Source: Candidatus Dadabacteria bacterium
GTDB lineage: Bacteria > Desulfobacterota_D > UBA1144 > Nemesobacterales > Nemesobacteraceae
Length of the DNA stretch: 64,000 nt
Direction of reading: 5' to 3'
NCBI GenBank assembly: GCA_009840385.1
Contig: VXNX01000005.1
Span: 124,001-188,000, forward strand
The notes under the pieces: model-generated
The model's database searches: none
Told to the model about the DNA's origin: nothing
The model's input: only the letters and a program-made list of their open reading frames with translations
In this document: positions 25,655 through 34,400 of the stretch, one piece after another
Numbering within the stretch: position 1 is the first letter of the stretch
How the letters are laid out: every line of letters begins with the position of its first letter
Position numbers and translations under genes: made by a program

Positions 25655-26257
25655 TTATAAGACACCTTTAAAGGATTTTCTATGTATGGGGCAGGGCCCA
25701 AGATTTCTCAGGGCGCTAAGATGTTCTTTCGTGGGATATCCTTTGTGACGGGAAAACCCGTATCCGGGATATTCCCTTTCCACCTCGGTCATGATGCGGT
25801 CTCTTGTGACTTTAGCGACAATTGAAGCGGCCGCTATGGAGGCACACTTTGAGTCGCCCTTTACTATCGTCCTTTGCTCGATCGGAAGGGAAGTCTTCGC
25901 GTTGCCGTCTATGAGGACGCAGTCCGGTTTTTTTCGCAACATCAAAACGGCTTCTTCCATCGCGAGAAGCGCTGCCCGCAGAATATTTATGCGGTCGATC
26001 TCCTCGGCTCCGGTCATGCCGACCGAGCAGGCAAGGGCTTTTTCTTGGATTTCCTGAAAGAGCTCGTTGCGCTTTTTCTCGGAAAGCGCCTTGGAATCCC
26101 TGAGTCCGTGAATCGGCCGGTTTTCATCGAGTATGACGGCGGCTGCGACTACCGGCCCCGCAAGACATCCTCTTCCGGCTTCGTCGACGCCGGCCATGAT
26201 CCTCCCGGATATTGAAATTCCACTCTCAGTATCTAGAAGACAGTCTGAATCAGGCAA
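25655..26257 (-). CDS. rnhB: ribonuclease HII
   Basis: This encodes 200 residues. The catalytic acidic motif AGVDEAGRGCLAGPVVAAAV is near residue 22, with LIDGN and a KVTRDRIM segment following. It removes ribonucleotides from DNA. It lies 8 bp downstream of dapA on the same strand. Confidence 0.94.
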   Translation of the reverse strand: MPDSDCLLDTESGISISGRIMAGVDEAGRGCLAGPVVAAAVILDENRPIHGLRDSKALSEKKRNELFQEIQEKALACSVGMTGAEEIDRINILRAALLAMEEAVLMLRKKPDCVLIDGNAKTSLPIEQRTIVKGDSKCASIAAASIVAKVTRDRIMTEVEREYPGYGFSRHKGYPTKEHLSALRNLGPCPIHRKSFKGVL

Positions 26258-26265
26258 TTTTCGTG

Positions 26266-27141
26266 TTAAGTAATCCCGTAGCTTTTAAGTTCCCTTTCCA
26301 GTTTTTCGAGATTTTCTCCAGAAAGCTCATAAAGCGGGGCTCTTATCTCGGGGCCGATTTTTCCCATGACAGCCAAGGCGGCCTTTACGGGTATCGGGTT
26401 TGATTCCACGAAGAGAACTCTGCTAAGCGGAAGAAGGCGATAGTGAAGCTCCTTAGCCTTCTCAAATTCCCCCTTGGCAAAAGAATTGTACATTTCCGAT
26501 ACGTCCGTGGGGGCTATGTTCGCCGTTACGCTTATAAACCCCTTGCCCCCGACTGCTAGAAGAGGATAGTTGACCGCGTCGTCTCCCGAGAGAAGGACCA
26601 AGTCCTCTCCGCAGAGAAAAATGATTCTGCTTGCCTGCTCAAGCGAGCCTGAGGCTTCCTTGATGCCGATTATGCTCTCGCAGTCGAAAAAGAGTCTCTC
26701 CATGGTTTCCGGTTCTATGTTTACGACCGTACGGCTAGGCACGTTGTAGAGTATCAGGGGAACAGAAGTCTCGTCGGCAATGGTGCGGAAATGGCGATAG
26801 ATGCCTTCCTGGGTGGGCTTGTTGTAGTAAGGGGTCACCACCAGGGCCGCATCCGCACCGGCCTTTTCTGCGAATTTGGTGAGTCGCAAGGCTTCCTCGG
26901 TGCTGTTTGATCCCGTGCCCGCGACCACGGGAATCCTTTCCTTTACGGTATCCACGGTGAATTTTATTACTTCTTCGTGCTCTGCGTGAGACAGGGTGGG
27001 GGATTCCCCGGTGGTTCCGACCGGAACTATACCGTGAGTTCCGCTCTCTATGTGGAACTCTATTAACTCTTCGAGCCGCCCGTAGTCAACGGCGCCGTCT
27101 TTAAACGGCGTTACTATCGCTACTATAGAACCGCGTATCAA
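26266..27141 (-). CDS. dapA: 4-hydroxy-tetrahydrodipicolinate synthase
   Basis: This encodes 291 residues. DapA condenses pyruvate with aspartate semialdehyde, the first step specific to lysine and diaminopimelate. Signatures are GTTGESPTLSHAEH, YYNKPTQEGIYRHF with the catalytic Tyr, the Schiff-base Lys in IIGIKEASG, and LLSGDD. With asd (two genes upstream) and lysC near the window end it completes the early aspartate branch. Confidence 0.95.
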   Translation of the reverse strand: MIRGSIVAIVTPFKDGAVDYGRLEELIEFHIESGTHGIVPVGTTGESPTLSHAEHEEVIKFTVDTVKERIPVVAGTGSNSTEEALRLTKFAEKAGADAALVVTPYYNKPTQEGIYRHFRTIADETSVPLILYNVPSRTVVNIEPETMERLFFDCESIIGIKEASGSLEQASRIIFLCGEDLVLLSGDDAVNYPLLAVGGKGFISVTANIAPTDVSEMYNSFAKGEFEKAKELHYRLLPLSRVLFVESNPIPVKAALAVMGKIGPEIRAPLYELSGENLEKLERELKSYGIT

Positions 27142-27162
27142 TTTCTTCTCCGTCCCAAGAGG

Positions 27163-27690
27163 CTATACTCTAACTTTCTTCCCGCAGGAAGAACAGAAGA
27201 CGCTTGCCGCGGGAATTTTTACCCCGCAATGCATGCAGAAAAGAGTTTCTCCACCTCCCGCGGAAAGTTCAAGAGCCTGCGCCATTGCCTCTTCGAATTT
27301 GCCGGAAAGCTCTTCATACTCTTTTCTGTACTGCTGATGAAACATTATTGAGTCTTCCGCGTCGACTGTTTTTATTTCAAGCTTGAGTCCTTTACTTCTG
27401 GTGGAACCGAACTTGTGATGCGTTATGGTGTCAAGCTCTATGTCCCGAAGAACGTTCACTTTGGAACTGTTTTTAAGTATCAGGACCCTCTTTTTCGTAA
27501 GCATCAGGATGCTTCTGAAAAAAGTGTTTCTGTCTACCCAGGCCCTCGGCTTGTACGTGCAACTGAGGGCTTGGACCGTGAGCAGCACGGAATCGTCTTC
27601 CCCGAGCAGCTCCCTGAGTTCATCGGAGTCGATCTTCGGCGGTGCGAGAAAAAAATCCGAAAGCTTTTTCAAAATACCTGTTTCAGACAT
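27163..27690 (-). CDS. protein with PH-like domain and C-terminal zinc ribbon
   Basis: This encodes 175 residues. A beta-rich middle (about 40-115, with LTKKRVLILKNSSKVNVLRDI) resembles bacterial PH-like domains. A helix follows, then a zinc ribbon (FCMHCGVKIP...FCSSCGKK). The function is unknown. Its start overlaps the asd end by 8 bp, so it belongs to the lysine cluster transcript. Confidence 0.6.
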   Translation of the reverse strand: MSETGILKKLSDFFLAPPKIDSDELRELLGEDDSVLLTVQALSCTYKPRAWVDRNTFFRSILMLTKKRVLILKNSSKVNVLRDIELDTITHHKFGSTRSKGLKLEIKTVDAEDSIMFHQQYRKEYEELSGKFEEAMAQALELSAGGGETLFCMHCGVKIPAASVFCSSCGKKVRV

Positions 27691-28714
27691 GGTTTCTAAC
27701 CAGAAGCTCCGCTATCTGCACTGCGTTAAGAGCCGCACCCTTCCTTAATTGGTCTCCGCTCACCCACAGGGAAAGACCGTTTTTGACCGTGTAATCCTCC
27801 CTGATTCTTCCGACAAAGCAGTCGTCTTTCCCAGAACTTTCAACAGGCATCGGGTAGTCGAAGTTTTCCGGGTCGTCAACGAGCGAGACCCCGGGGAAAT
27901 TCCTTATGGCCTCCTTTGCCTCTTCCACAGTGACTTTTTCTTCCGTTTCCAGGTTAAGCGAGACCGAGTGGGACCGGAAAACCGGAACCCTAACGGTCGT
28001 CGCCGTGAGGACTATGGAATCATCGCCCAGTATCTTGCGCGTTTCGTTGTGAAGCTTCATTTCTTCTTTTGTGTAGCCGCTTTCCGTAAAAGAGTCTATG
28101 TGCGGAATCACGTTAAAGGCTATCTGGTGGGGAAACGTGTTTGTTTCCTGCGGGGGCTCTTCGCTCTCAGACCAGCTTCGCACCTGGCTTTCGAGTTCCG
28201 CTATTCCACCGGCTCCCGCTCCCGAGACCGCCTGAAAACTCGTCGCCACCACCCTTTTTATTCTTGATACGTCATGAATGGGCTTAATCGCCATAATGGC
28301 TACCGCGGTCGTACAGTTGGGGTTGGCAACTATACCTTTCTTTTCGTGAAGCGCGGCTGCTTGGGGGTTTATCTCGGGTATTACCAAGGGAATCTCGGGA
28401 TCCATCCGAAACGCCGAACTGTTGTCAATAACCACCGCTCCGCTCGCGACGGCGCAGTCTGCGTATTTTCTGCTTCTCTCGGAGCCTGCGGAGAAAAGAG
28501 CTATGTCTATGCCACGAAAGGAGTCCTCGCCCAGTACTGAAACGGTTATCTCTCTTCCGCAAAAACTGTATTTTCTCCCTCGGGAGCGCTCGGAGGCGAG
28601 AAGGCGCAGTTCTCCCACGGGAAAATTTCTCTCCTCGAGTATCTGCATCATTTCCTGTCCCACGGCACCCGTGGCGCCGGCTATTGCGACGTTGTATTCT
28701 TCTTTTCTTTCCAT
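27683..28714 (-). CDS. asd: aspartate-semialdehyde dehydrogenase
   Basis: This encodes 343 residues. The NADP-binding GATGAVGQEMMQIL motif is at the N-terminus, the catalytic Cys in NPNCTTAVA, and SFQAVSGAGAGG is conserved. It reduces aspartyl phosphate in lysine, threonine and methionine synthesis. It is 8 bp downstream of rpiB. Confidence 0.95.
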   Translation of the reverse strand: MERKEEYNVAIAGATGAVGQEMMQILEERNFPVGELRLLASERSRGRKYSFCGREITVSVLGEDSFRGIDIALFSAGSERSRKYADCAVASGAVVIDNSSAFRMDPEIPLVIPEINPQAAALHEKKGIVANPNCTTAVAIMAIKPIHDVSRIKRVVATSFQAVSGAGAGGIAELESQVRSWSESEEPPQETNTFPHQIAFNVIPHIDSFTESGYTKEEMKLHNETRKILGDDSIVLTATTVRVPVFRSHSVSLNLETEEKVTVEEAKEAIRNFPGVSLVDDPENFDYPMPVESSGKDDCFVGRIREDYTVKNGLSLWVSGDQLRKGAALNAVQIAELLVRNHV

Positions 28715-28721
28715 TTTCCGA

Positions 28722-29174
28722 TCAGTCCGCCCGGTTGCGGTGCTTGGATTCGATCCCGGCTACTTTTTCTATGTTTTCCTTCTCAGAGGGATCCGGTTCG
28801 CTCTGGAACCACGCGTCGAGAATTTCCTTCGCCACGTCAGGGGATACAAGGCGCAGGCTCATGGCGAGTATGTTCGCGTCATTCCACATGCGCGCGCCAG
28901 CGGCCGTCTTTGAGTCCGTGCACAGAGCCGCCCTTATTCCGGGAACCTTGTTCGCGGCGATGCTTACCCCTGTTCCCGTCGAGCAGAACAGGATCCCCTG
29001 GTCGCATTCATTTTCGGAAACCCTCTCGGCCACCTGTTCTGCGACTTCGGCCCACTCGACGTTCTCGTCCGCAAGAGGTCCAAAGAGTTCAACTTCCATA
29101 TCTCTTTTGCGAAGCTCCTCTATTACCTCGTCGGTTAGAGCGTTTTTTTCATCACTTCCAACAGCGATCTTCAT
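28722..29174 (-). CDS. rpiB: ribose-5-phosphate isomerase B
   Basis: This encodes 150 residues from the ATG at 29174, preceded by GGAGG. The longer ORF start at 29216 adds an unlikely 14 residues. Signatures are KIAVGSDEKNALTDEV, ILFCSTGTGVSIAANK with the active Cys, and RAALCTDSKTA. It interconverts ribose and ribulose 5-phosphates. The promoter at 29236-29263 reads into it. Confidence 0.9.
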   Translation of the reverse strand: MKIAVGSDEKNALTDEVIEELRKRDMEVELFGPLADENVEWAEVAEQVAERVSENECDQGILFCSTGTGVSIAANKVPGIRAALCTDSKTAAGARMWNDANILAMSLRLVSPDVAKEILDAWFQSEPDPSEKENIEKVAGIESKHRNRAD

Positions 29175-29235
29175 CTTCGGGCCTCCTTTCTGGGATCGAA
29201 AAACGTGCCGATTCATTTTTATATAAGTCTATACC

Positions 29236-29263
29236 ATAATATGGCGGCAACATCACGGGTCAA
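29236..29263 (-). promoter_or_regulatory. promoter for rpiB-asd-dapA cluster
   Basis: On the minus strand TTGACC (29258-29263) is followed after 16 bp by TATTAT (29236-29241), about 60 bp upstream of the rpiB start. Confidence 0.5.
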
Positions 29264-29545
29264 GCAATCTGCTAATTGGTGTGAATTGCCCTGCTGAGAA
29301 TTTTTGCTCAGTAGAGTAATCTGAAGATGTCTGAGAGCCGAATGGCAAGCGTGTTTTCACTAGTATCTCTGGGCGTTGCACATCTGACCTCACGTCTAAA
29401 CGGCATCTGACAAAGTTGATATAACGCTTAGCTTCTGATTGGCACTGAACTGGGCAGCTTGATCTCGAAACACTCTAAGCGCATGAAGTTGTAACGGGTT
29501 TTGTTTTAGTATAAGATCAATAGCTTGAAGATGGAGGAAGCAGAT
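29264..29545. other. long intergenic region
   Basis: There is no convincing ORF or RNA gene. An 8-bp imperfect hairpin with an AATTTTTG loop lies near 29290-29313. A weak plus-strand promoter (TTGTAA 29489-29494, TATAAG 29510-29515, 15-bp spacer) may serve the solute-binding protein. Confidence 0.3.
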
Positions 29546-31387
29546 ATGTTTAACTGGCGAAATTCTCAAGATTCTATTGGCACTGGCAATCCTTCATGTC
29601 GTGAACCTGAGGGGGCGGGTTGCGTTGCCTACTCACAAAGGCGATGGCAGAAGTCATGTGGCCGGGTCGGCGTCTTTCTCGTCGCCCTTGCGGCTTTTGC
29701 AGTGCTGTCGTTGCTTGCTTGCTTGGACGATAGTTCCGACGAAAAAACACTAACGTTTGCCACTATCTCCGAACCGATTACCCTGAACCTCGCCCTCGCG
29801 AAGGACGCGGCATCGTCGGGTGTCTTGGGGTATCTCTTCGAGGGCCTAACCGAGACCTCGTGGCTGACCAACCAAGTTGAACCGGCGCTAGCCGAGTCCT
29901 GGACACATTCGGATGACGGTCTGACATGGACTTTCTCCCTGCGCGAGGACGTGACGTGGCACGACGGAGCACCTTTTACGGCGCACGACGTGGACTTCAC
30001 CTTCAACCGCATCATTTACAACGAGGAGATCGGGGCAAGTGCCGCTGCGGCGTTTAACTTCCGGTTTCTGGATGAAACTACCGGCGCTTGGACGGAAGCA
30101 AGGATGACTGTTACGGCGCTTGACGACTATACTGTCCAGTGCGTTCTACCGGTGCCGTTTGCTCCCTTCCTTCGTTCCATGGGTACTGCGATCTATCCCA
30201 AGCATATTCTTGAACAATATGTGGATAGTGGCACCTTTGACGAAGTGTGGAATATCGACACTGACCCGACCGAGGTCGTCGGCACCGGCCCCTTTACCAT
30301 CGAGCGCTACGTCCCGGGCGACCGCGTGGTCCTGCGCCGCAACCCGAACTACTGGCTTAGGGATGATGAGGGTCGCAGCCTGCCGTACCTGGACAAAATC
30401 GTTCAACTTATCGTTCCCGACTTGAAGACCGAACTCGCCAAGTTCAAGGCCGGAGAGACAGATGTTCATGGCGTGCTGGGTGAGGAGTTCGCGGAACTTG
30501 AACCGCTGCAGGCGGAGGGAAACTTCACGATCTACAAAAGAGGTCCCGGTTTTGGGTCAACATTTTTGGTCTTCAACATGAACCCCGGCGTGAATCAGGA
30601 CACGGGGCAGAACTACGTTCCGCCGAACAGGCTTAAGTGGTTCCAGAACACGCAGTTTCGCCAGGCTGTCGCACACAGCGTGGACAAAGATGCGATCATC
30701 CGCGACGTACAGCACGGACTCGGGTCCCCGCAGTGGTCCTCGATCAGTCCGTCCGCGGGTGACTTCCACAATCCCGACGTGCGGCGCTACGAGTACGACC
30801 TCGCCGAAGCCAACCGCATTCTCGATAATCTCGGTTGGATGGATGTCGACGGGGACGGGTTTCGCGAAGACGATGCGGGCAATACGATTGAGTTCTCAAT
30901 GATAACCAACACCCAAAACAGTGTACGTGAAAGGGTTGGAATGATCATCCAACAGGGTCTCGAGGAGATCGGCATCAGGGCGGATTTCAGACTGATCGAG
31001 TGGAAACCATTCGTCTCCCGGTTGACAGAGTCCTATGACTGGGAAGCCGTTGTGGTTGGCTTCACTGGCGGAGCGGACCCGCATAGCGGCATTGGTTTAT
31101 GGCACAGCAGCGAGGGCTTTCACCTTTGGTATCCGAACCAATTACAGCCGGCGACGGACTGGGAGGCCGAAATTGACGACCTTTACGTGAGAGCCAGTCA
31201 GGAACTGGACCGTAGCAAGCGCGTGGCGCTCTACCACCGCGCTCAGGAGATCGCGGCCGAGAACGTGCCGCTTATCTACACGACACGTTCCGAACGGCTG
31301 AGTGCCGTCCGAAACGTCTTTGGCGACATAACTCCCACGTTGTACGGACTCTGGGATATTCGCTATCTGGATCGAACTGATCTATAG
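29546..31387 (+). CDS. family-5 (peptide/nickel-type) ABC solute-binding lipoprotein, orphan
   Basis: This encodes 613 residues from the ATG at 29546, with GGAGGA 7 bases upstream. There is an unusually long 40-residue polar N-terminus, then a membrane segment ending in the lipobox LLAC (lipid Cys near residue 59). The SBP family-5 domain follows, with TFSLREDVTWHDGAPFTAHDV and a GTGPFTIERYVPGDRVVLRRN signature. No permease or ATPase genes are adjacent. Codons favour C/G third positions more than the neighbours do, and the gene is isolated by long spacers, suggesting acquisition by transfer. The ligand is unknown. Confidence 0.85.
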   Translation: MFNWRNSQDSIGTGNPSCREPEGAGCVAYSQRRWQKSCGRVGVFLVALAAFAVLSLLACLDDSSDEKTLTFATISEPITLNLALAKDAASSGVLGYLFEGLTETSWLTNQVEPALAESWTHSDDGLTWTFSLREDVTWHDGAPFTAHDVDFTFNRIIYNEEIGASAAAAFNFRFLDETTGAWTEARMTVTALDDYTVQCVLPVPFAPFLRSMGTAIYPKHILEQYVDSGTFDEVWNIDTDPTEVVGTGPFTIERYVPGDRVVLRRNPNYWLRDDEGRSLPYLDKIVQLIVPDLKTELAKFKAGETDVHGVLGEEFAELEPLQAEGNFTIYKRGPGFGSTFLVFNMNPGVNQDTGQNYVPPNRLKWFQNTQFRQAVAHSVDKDAIIRDVQHGLGSPQWSSISPSAGDFHNPDVRRYEYDLAEANRILDNLGWMDVDGDGFREDDAGNTIEFSMITNTQNSVRERVGMIIQQGLEEIGIRADFRLIEWKPFVSRLTESYDWEAVVVGFTGGADPHSGIGLWHSSEGFHLWYPNQLQPATDWEAEIDDLYVRASQELDRSKRVALYHRAQEIAAENVPLIYTTRSERLSAVRNVFGDITPTLYGLWDIRYLDRTDL

Positions 31388-31492
31388 CGGAGATCCTGAG
31401 TTCTGGGACAAAGATATTCCGGGCATACGCAGTGTGAATGGAAATCCGGTTTTTGTCTAGGAAACAACTCTCTCTAGGAGTGCTTCCTGTCC

Positions 31493-31520
31493 TTGACAGC
31501 AACTCCCTAGTATTTATAAT
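31493..31520 (+). promoter_or_regulatory. consensus sigma70 promoter of etfBA
   Basis: TTGACA (31493-31498), 16-bp spacer, TATAAT (31515-31520): both hexamers are perfect. It lies about 95 bp upstream of etfB. Confidence 0.65.
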
Positions 31521-31616
31521 CATACGCTTAGCAAGGAGTCAGAGTCAGCTTTTCTGCTGCTTTTTCCTTAAGATTTACATCTCGATTAAATCAGTCCAGC
31601 ATGGAGGTAGTACCAA

Positions 31617-32459
31617 GTGAAGATAGTGGTTTTTATAACACAGACGCAGGACACTGAAGCAAGAATAAAAGTCGGTTCCTCCGGCGATTCCATAGACACA
31701 GAGGGCATGAAGTGGATCATGAATCCCTACGATGAGTTCGCCGTTGAGGAAGCCATTAAGACCAAGGAAGCATACGGGGGTGAAGTTATTCTGATCACGG
31801 CGGGCCCGCAACGCGCTTCGCAGGCACTGCTTCAGGGGCTTGCAATGGGTGCCGATTCCGCGGTGCATGTTTCGGATGAAGCTCTCGGGGAAACCGTGGA
31901 TTCCCTAGTCATTTCGAAGCTTGTCGCTTCGGAACTTGGAAAGATTGAAGGGGTAGACCTGATTTTCACGGGGATGAAGATTATTGACGAGGAATCCGTG
32001 CAGATTGGCATACAGATAGCCGAAGAACTGGGAATTGCGCATCTTGCGCTTGTAAGCAAAGTGATTGACGTAAAGCCGGATGAGAAAAAGCTTGTCTGCC
32101 AGAAAGAGATTGATGGTGGAAGCGTTTCCGTCGAGGTTTCCCTCCCGGCCCTTATAACCTGTCCAGACGCCATGAACGAGCCCCGCTACGCGTCAGTTCC
32201 GAACATAATGAAAGCGAAGAGAAAACCGATGAAGGTAGTTTCCCTCGATGAAGTGGATTTTGGTTCTCTTGGTATTGGAAGGGATGCAGTGGGTAAGTCA
32301 GGGGCAAAGATAAAAACCGTGAGTCTTGAGGTTCCCGAGGTGGAGAGAAAACTGAGAATAATAAAGGGAAGTGACGAGACCACGGTCAAGGGAGATGAGA
32401 TTGCCGAGTCCGCAAGGGAACTCGTTAAACTTTTGAGAGATGACGCGAAGGTCATATGA
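31617..32459 (+). CDS. etfB: electron transfer flavoprotein, beta subunit
   Basis: This encodes 280 residues from a GTG preceded by GGAGG. Signatures are WIMNPYDEFAVEEA near the N-terminus, ITAGPQRASQALLQGLAMGAD and LIFTGMKIIDEESVQIGIQIAEELG. It binds AMP and pairs with EtfA to carry electrons from acyl-CoA and other dehydrogenases to the quinone pool. That pool could be drained by the ACIII encoded upstream. Confidence 0.94.
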   Translation: MKIVVFITQTQDTEARIKVGSSGDSIDTEGMKWIMNPYDEFAVEEAIKTKEAYGGEVILITAGPQRASQALLQGLAMGADSAVHVSDEALGETVDSLVISKLVASELGKIEGVDLIFTGMKIIDEESVQIGIQIAEELGIAHLALVSKVIDVKPDEKKLVCQKEIDGGSVSVEVSLPALITCPDAMNEPRYASVPNIMKAKRKPMKVVSLDEVDFGSLGIGRDAVGKSGAKIKTVSLEVPEVERKLRIIKGSDETTVKGDEIAESARELVKLLRDDAKVI

Positions 32460-32514
32460 TCCGGGATATCCGGGATTGTTTTATCAGAAAGTATCGCTAG
32501 GAGGCTTGAATTAA

Positions 32515-33498
32515 ATGAGTAGTGAAATCTGGGTTGTTGCTGATATCAAGGCTGACGGACAGATAAGAAAAGTGACGTTTGAGGTTCTTTCCGAGGCCAG
32601 AAGAAAACTTGGGGGTCCGGTCTGCGCGGTACTGCTCGGAAGCGGCGTTTCGGACAAGGCTTCTGAGCTTGCAAGCTACGGAGCGGAGAAAATCTATGTG
32701 GTCGACAATCCCAACCTCAAGGATTTTAATCCCGACGGTTACGTAAAGTCCCTTTGCGAACTTATAAAGAAACACTCTCCCGCGGTTGTGCTCTCTGGCA
32801 ACACGGCCTTTGCGGAGGATTACATGCCTAGGGTCGCTTCGGGTGTGGGCTCGGGGCTTGCCATGGACTGCGTTGACATAGGCATGACCGATGACGGAAG
32901 ACTGAAGATAAAGAGGTATTCCCACTCAAGCAGAGCGATATCCACCCAGGAATTCAGCGGTGATGGAAGCGCGATGATCGCCACAGTAAGACCTAATTCC
33001 TTTAAGGAAGAGGAATCCACCGGTGCGGGACAGTTAGTAAACGAGGATACGGGAGTTACGGATGCCGACATAAAGATCAAAGTGCTTGAGATGAAAACCA
33101 AGGAGTCTGACCGGCCCGAGCTTACCGAGGCCGAGAGGGTGGTTTCCGGGGGCAGGGGTCTTGGGAGCGAGGAGAACTTCAATCACATATACGATCTCGC
33201 GGACCTGCTGGGCGCAGCTGCGGGGGCAACAAGAGCCGCGGTCGACGCGGGATACTGTCCTTACGACATGCAGGTCGGCCAGACAGGAAAGGCGGTCTCT
33301 CCCGTTCTATACGTCGCGGTTGCCATATCCGGATCAGTACAGCATTTCTCCGGCATGGGCTCATCAAAAGTAATAGTTTCCATAAACAAGGATCCCGAAG
33401 CTCCGATCTTCGCGAAGTCGGATTATGGAATCTGCGGAGATCTTTTCCAAGTACTTCCTCCGCTTACAGAAGAACTCAAAAAAGCCCTGTCCGAGTAA
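32515..33498 (+). CDS. etfA: electron transfer flavoprotein, alpha subunit
   Basis: This encodes 327 residues. The FAD-binding C-terminal domain is intact: VVSGGRGLGSEENF, LLGAAAGATRAAVDAGYCP, QVGQTGKAVSPVLYVAVAIS and INKDPEAPIFAKSDYGICGD. An AGGAGG site lies upstream. It follows etfB by 55 bp. No electron-bifurcation partner or ETF:quinone oxidoreductase is adjacent. Confidence 0.95.
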   Translation: MSSEIWVVADIKADGQIRKVTFEVLSEARRKLGGPVCAVLLGSGVSDKASELASYGAEKIYVVDNPNLKDFNPDGYVKSLCELIKKHSPAVVLSGNTAFAEDYMPRVASGVGSGLAMDCVDIGMTDDGRLKIKRYSHSSRAISTQEFSGDGSAMIATVRPNSFKEEESTGAGQLVNEDTGVTDADIKIKVLEMKTKESDRPELTEAERVVSGGRGLGSEENFNHIYDLADLLGAAAGATRAAVDAGYCPYDMQVGQTGKAVSPVLYVAVAISGSVQHFSGMGSSKVIVSINKDPEAPIFAKSDYGICGDLFQVLPPLTEELKKALSE

Positions 33499-33511
33499 GC
33501 CGCGTCAGTCG

Positions 33512-34327
33512 TCACACTATATCGACAACTTCTGTTTTTTCCATGGGCTTGCCGAGAAACCTCGACGCGATTGATGTAAAGGTTTCCGAATCATCGGTAA
33601 GGTAAAACGACATTTCCCGCGCTTTGCCGTTTTCTCTGAGAAGTCCCTGGGTCCTCAGTATGTTTTCAGTCTGCTTTGCGGTCTCTTCCGCCGAATCGAC
33701 AAGCCTTATCGCTTCGCCCATGACTCCGGCGATAGTGTTTTTAAGAAGAGGGTAGTGGGTGCAGCCGAGTATCAGCACGTCTATTTCTGATTTTCTCAGG
33801 TCTCCAAGATATTTCTCGGCCACGAGAGCGGCGGTCTCGTCATTTTCCCATCCTTCCTCGGCCAGCGGAACGAAAAGCGGGCAGGGTTTTGAGTATATCT
33901 CGATCGGAGAGGAGGAGAACTCCCTCAGTTTTTTCTCGTAGGAGCCGCTTTTTATGGTTGCCTGAGTTCCTATGACTCCTATTTTTCCGTTGACGGTGAG
34001 TTCCGAAGCTCTTTTAGCCCCAGGCTCCACAACTCCAACGACGGGAATTTCCAGGCTTTCTTTGAGCATCTCTATTGCGTACGCGGATGCCGTGTTACAG
34101 GCCACGACCAGAAGTTTTATGTTTTTCGAGAGAAGGAAGTTCGTCGTGCTTTCAACGTATTTTCTTACGGTCCTTCGGGATTTCGTACCATAGGGAACCC
34201 GGGCTGTGTCACCGAGATACACGATATTCTCTTCGCAAAGAAGATTCATTATCTCCTTTGAGACAGTAAGCCCTCCTATTCCCGAATCAAAGATCCCTAT
34301 CGCCTGGTTTTTTCTTTCTTCCCTCAT
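33512..34327 (-). CDS. murI: glutamate racemase
   Basis: This encodes 271 residues. It makes D-glutamate for peptidoglycan. Both catalytic Cys are present (VACNTASAYA and LGCTHYPLL), with GIFDSGIGGLTV and YLGDTARVPYG. It converges with etfA, leaving only 13 bp between the two ends. Confidence 0.95.
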   Translation of the reverse strand: MREERKNQAIGIFDSGIGGLTVSKEIMNLLCEENIVYLGDTARVPYGTKSRRTVRKYVESTTNFLLSKNIKLLVVACNTASAYAIEMLKESLEIPVVGVVEPGAKRASELTVNGKIGVIGTQATIKSGSYEKKLREFSSSPIEIYSKPCPLFVPLAEEGWENDETAALVAEKYLGDLRKSEIDVLILGCTHYPLLKNTIAGVMGEAIRLVDSAEETAKQTENILRTQGLLRENGKAREMSFYLTDDSETFTSIASRFLGKPMEKTEVVDIV

Positions 34328-34382
34328 TTGCCCTGCCGTGCCCGCGTATTTACTCCGAGGACGGGAAAAAAACAGATTCTGA

Positions 34383-34398
34383 GTCCTCCGGGGAGGAC
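34383..34398 (-). terminator. possible terminator between the hotdog gene and murI
   Basis: GTCCTC-CGGG-GAGGAC (6-bp stem, 4-nt loop) lies 3 bp after the stop of the hotdog gene. On the minus strand a T7 run follows about 10 nt further on, so the structure is imperfect as an intrinsic terminator. Confidence 0.35.
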
Positions 34399-34400
34399 AA

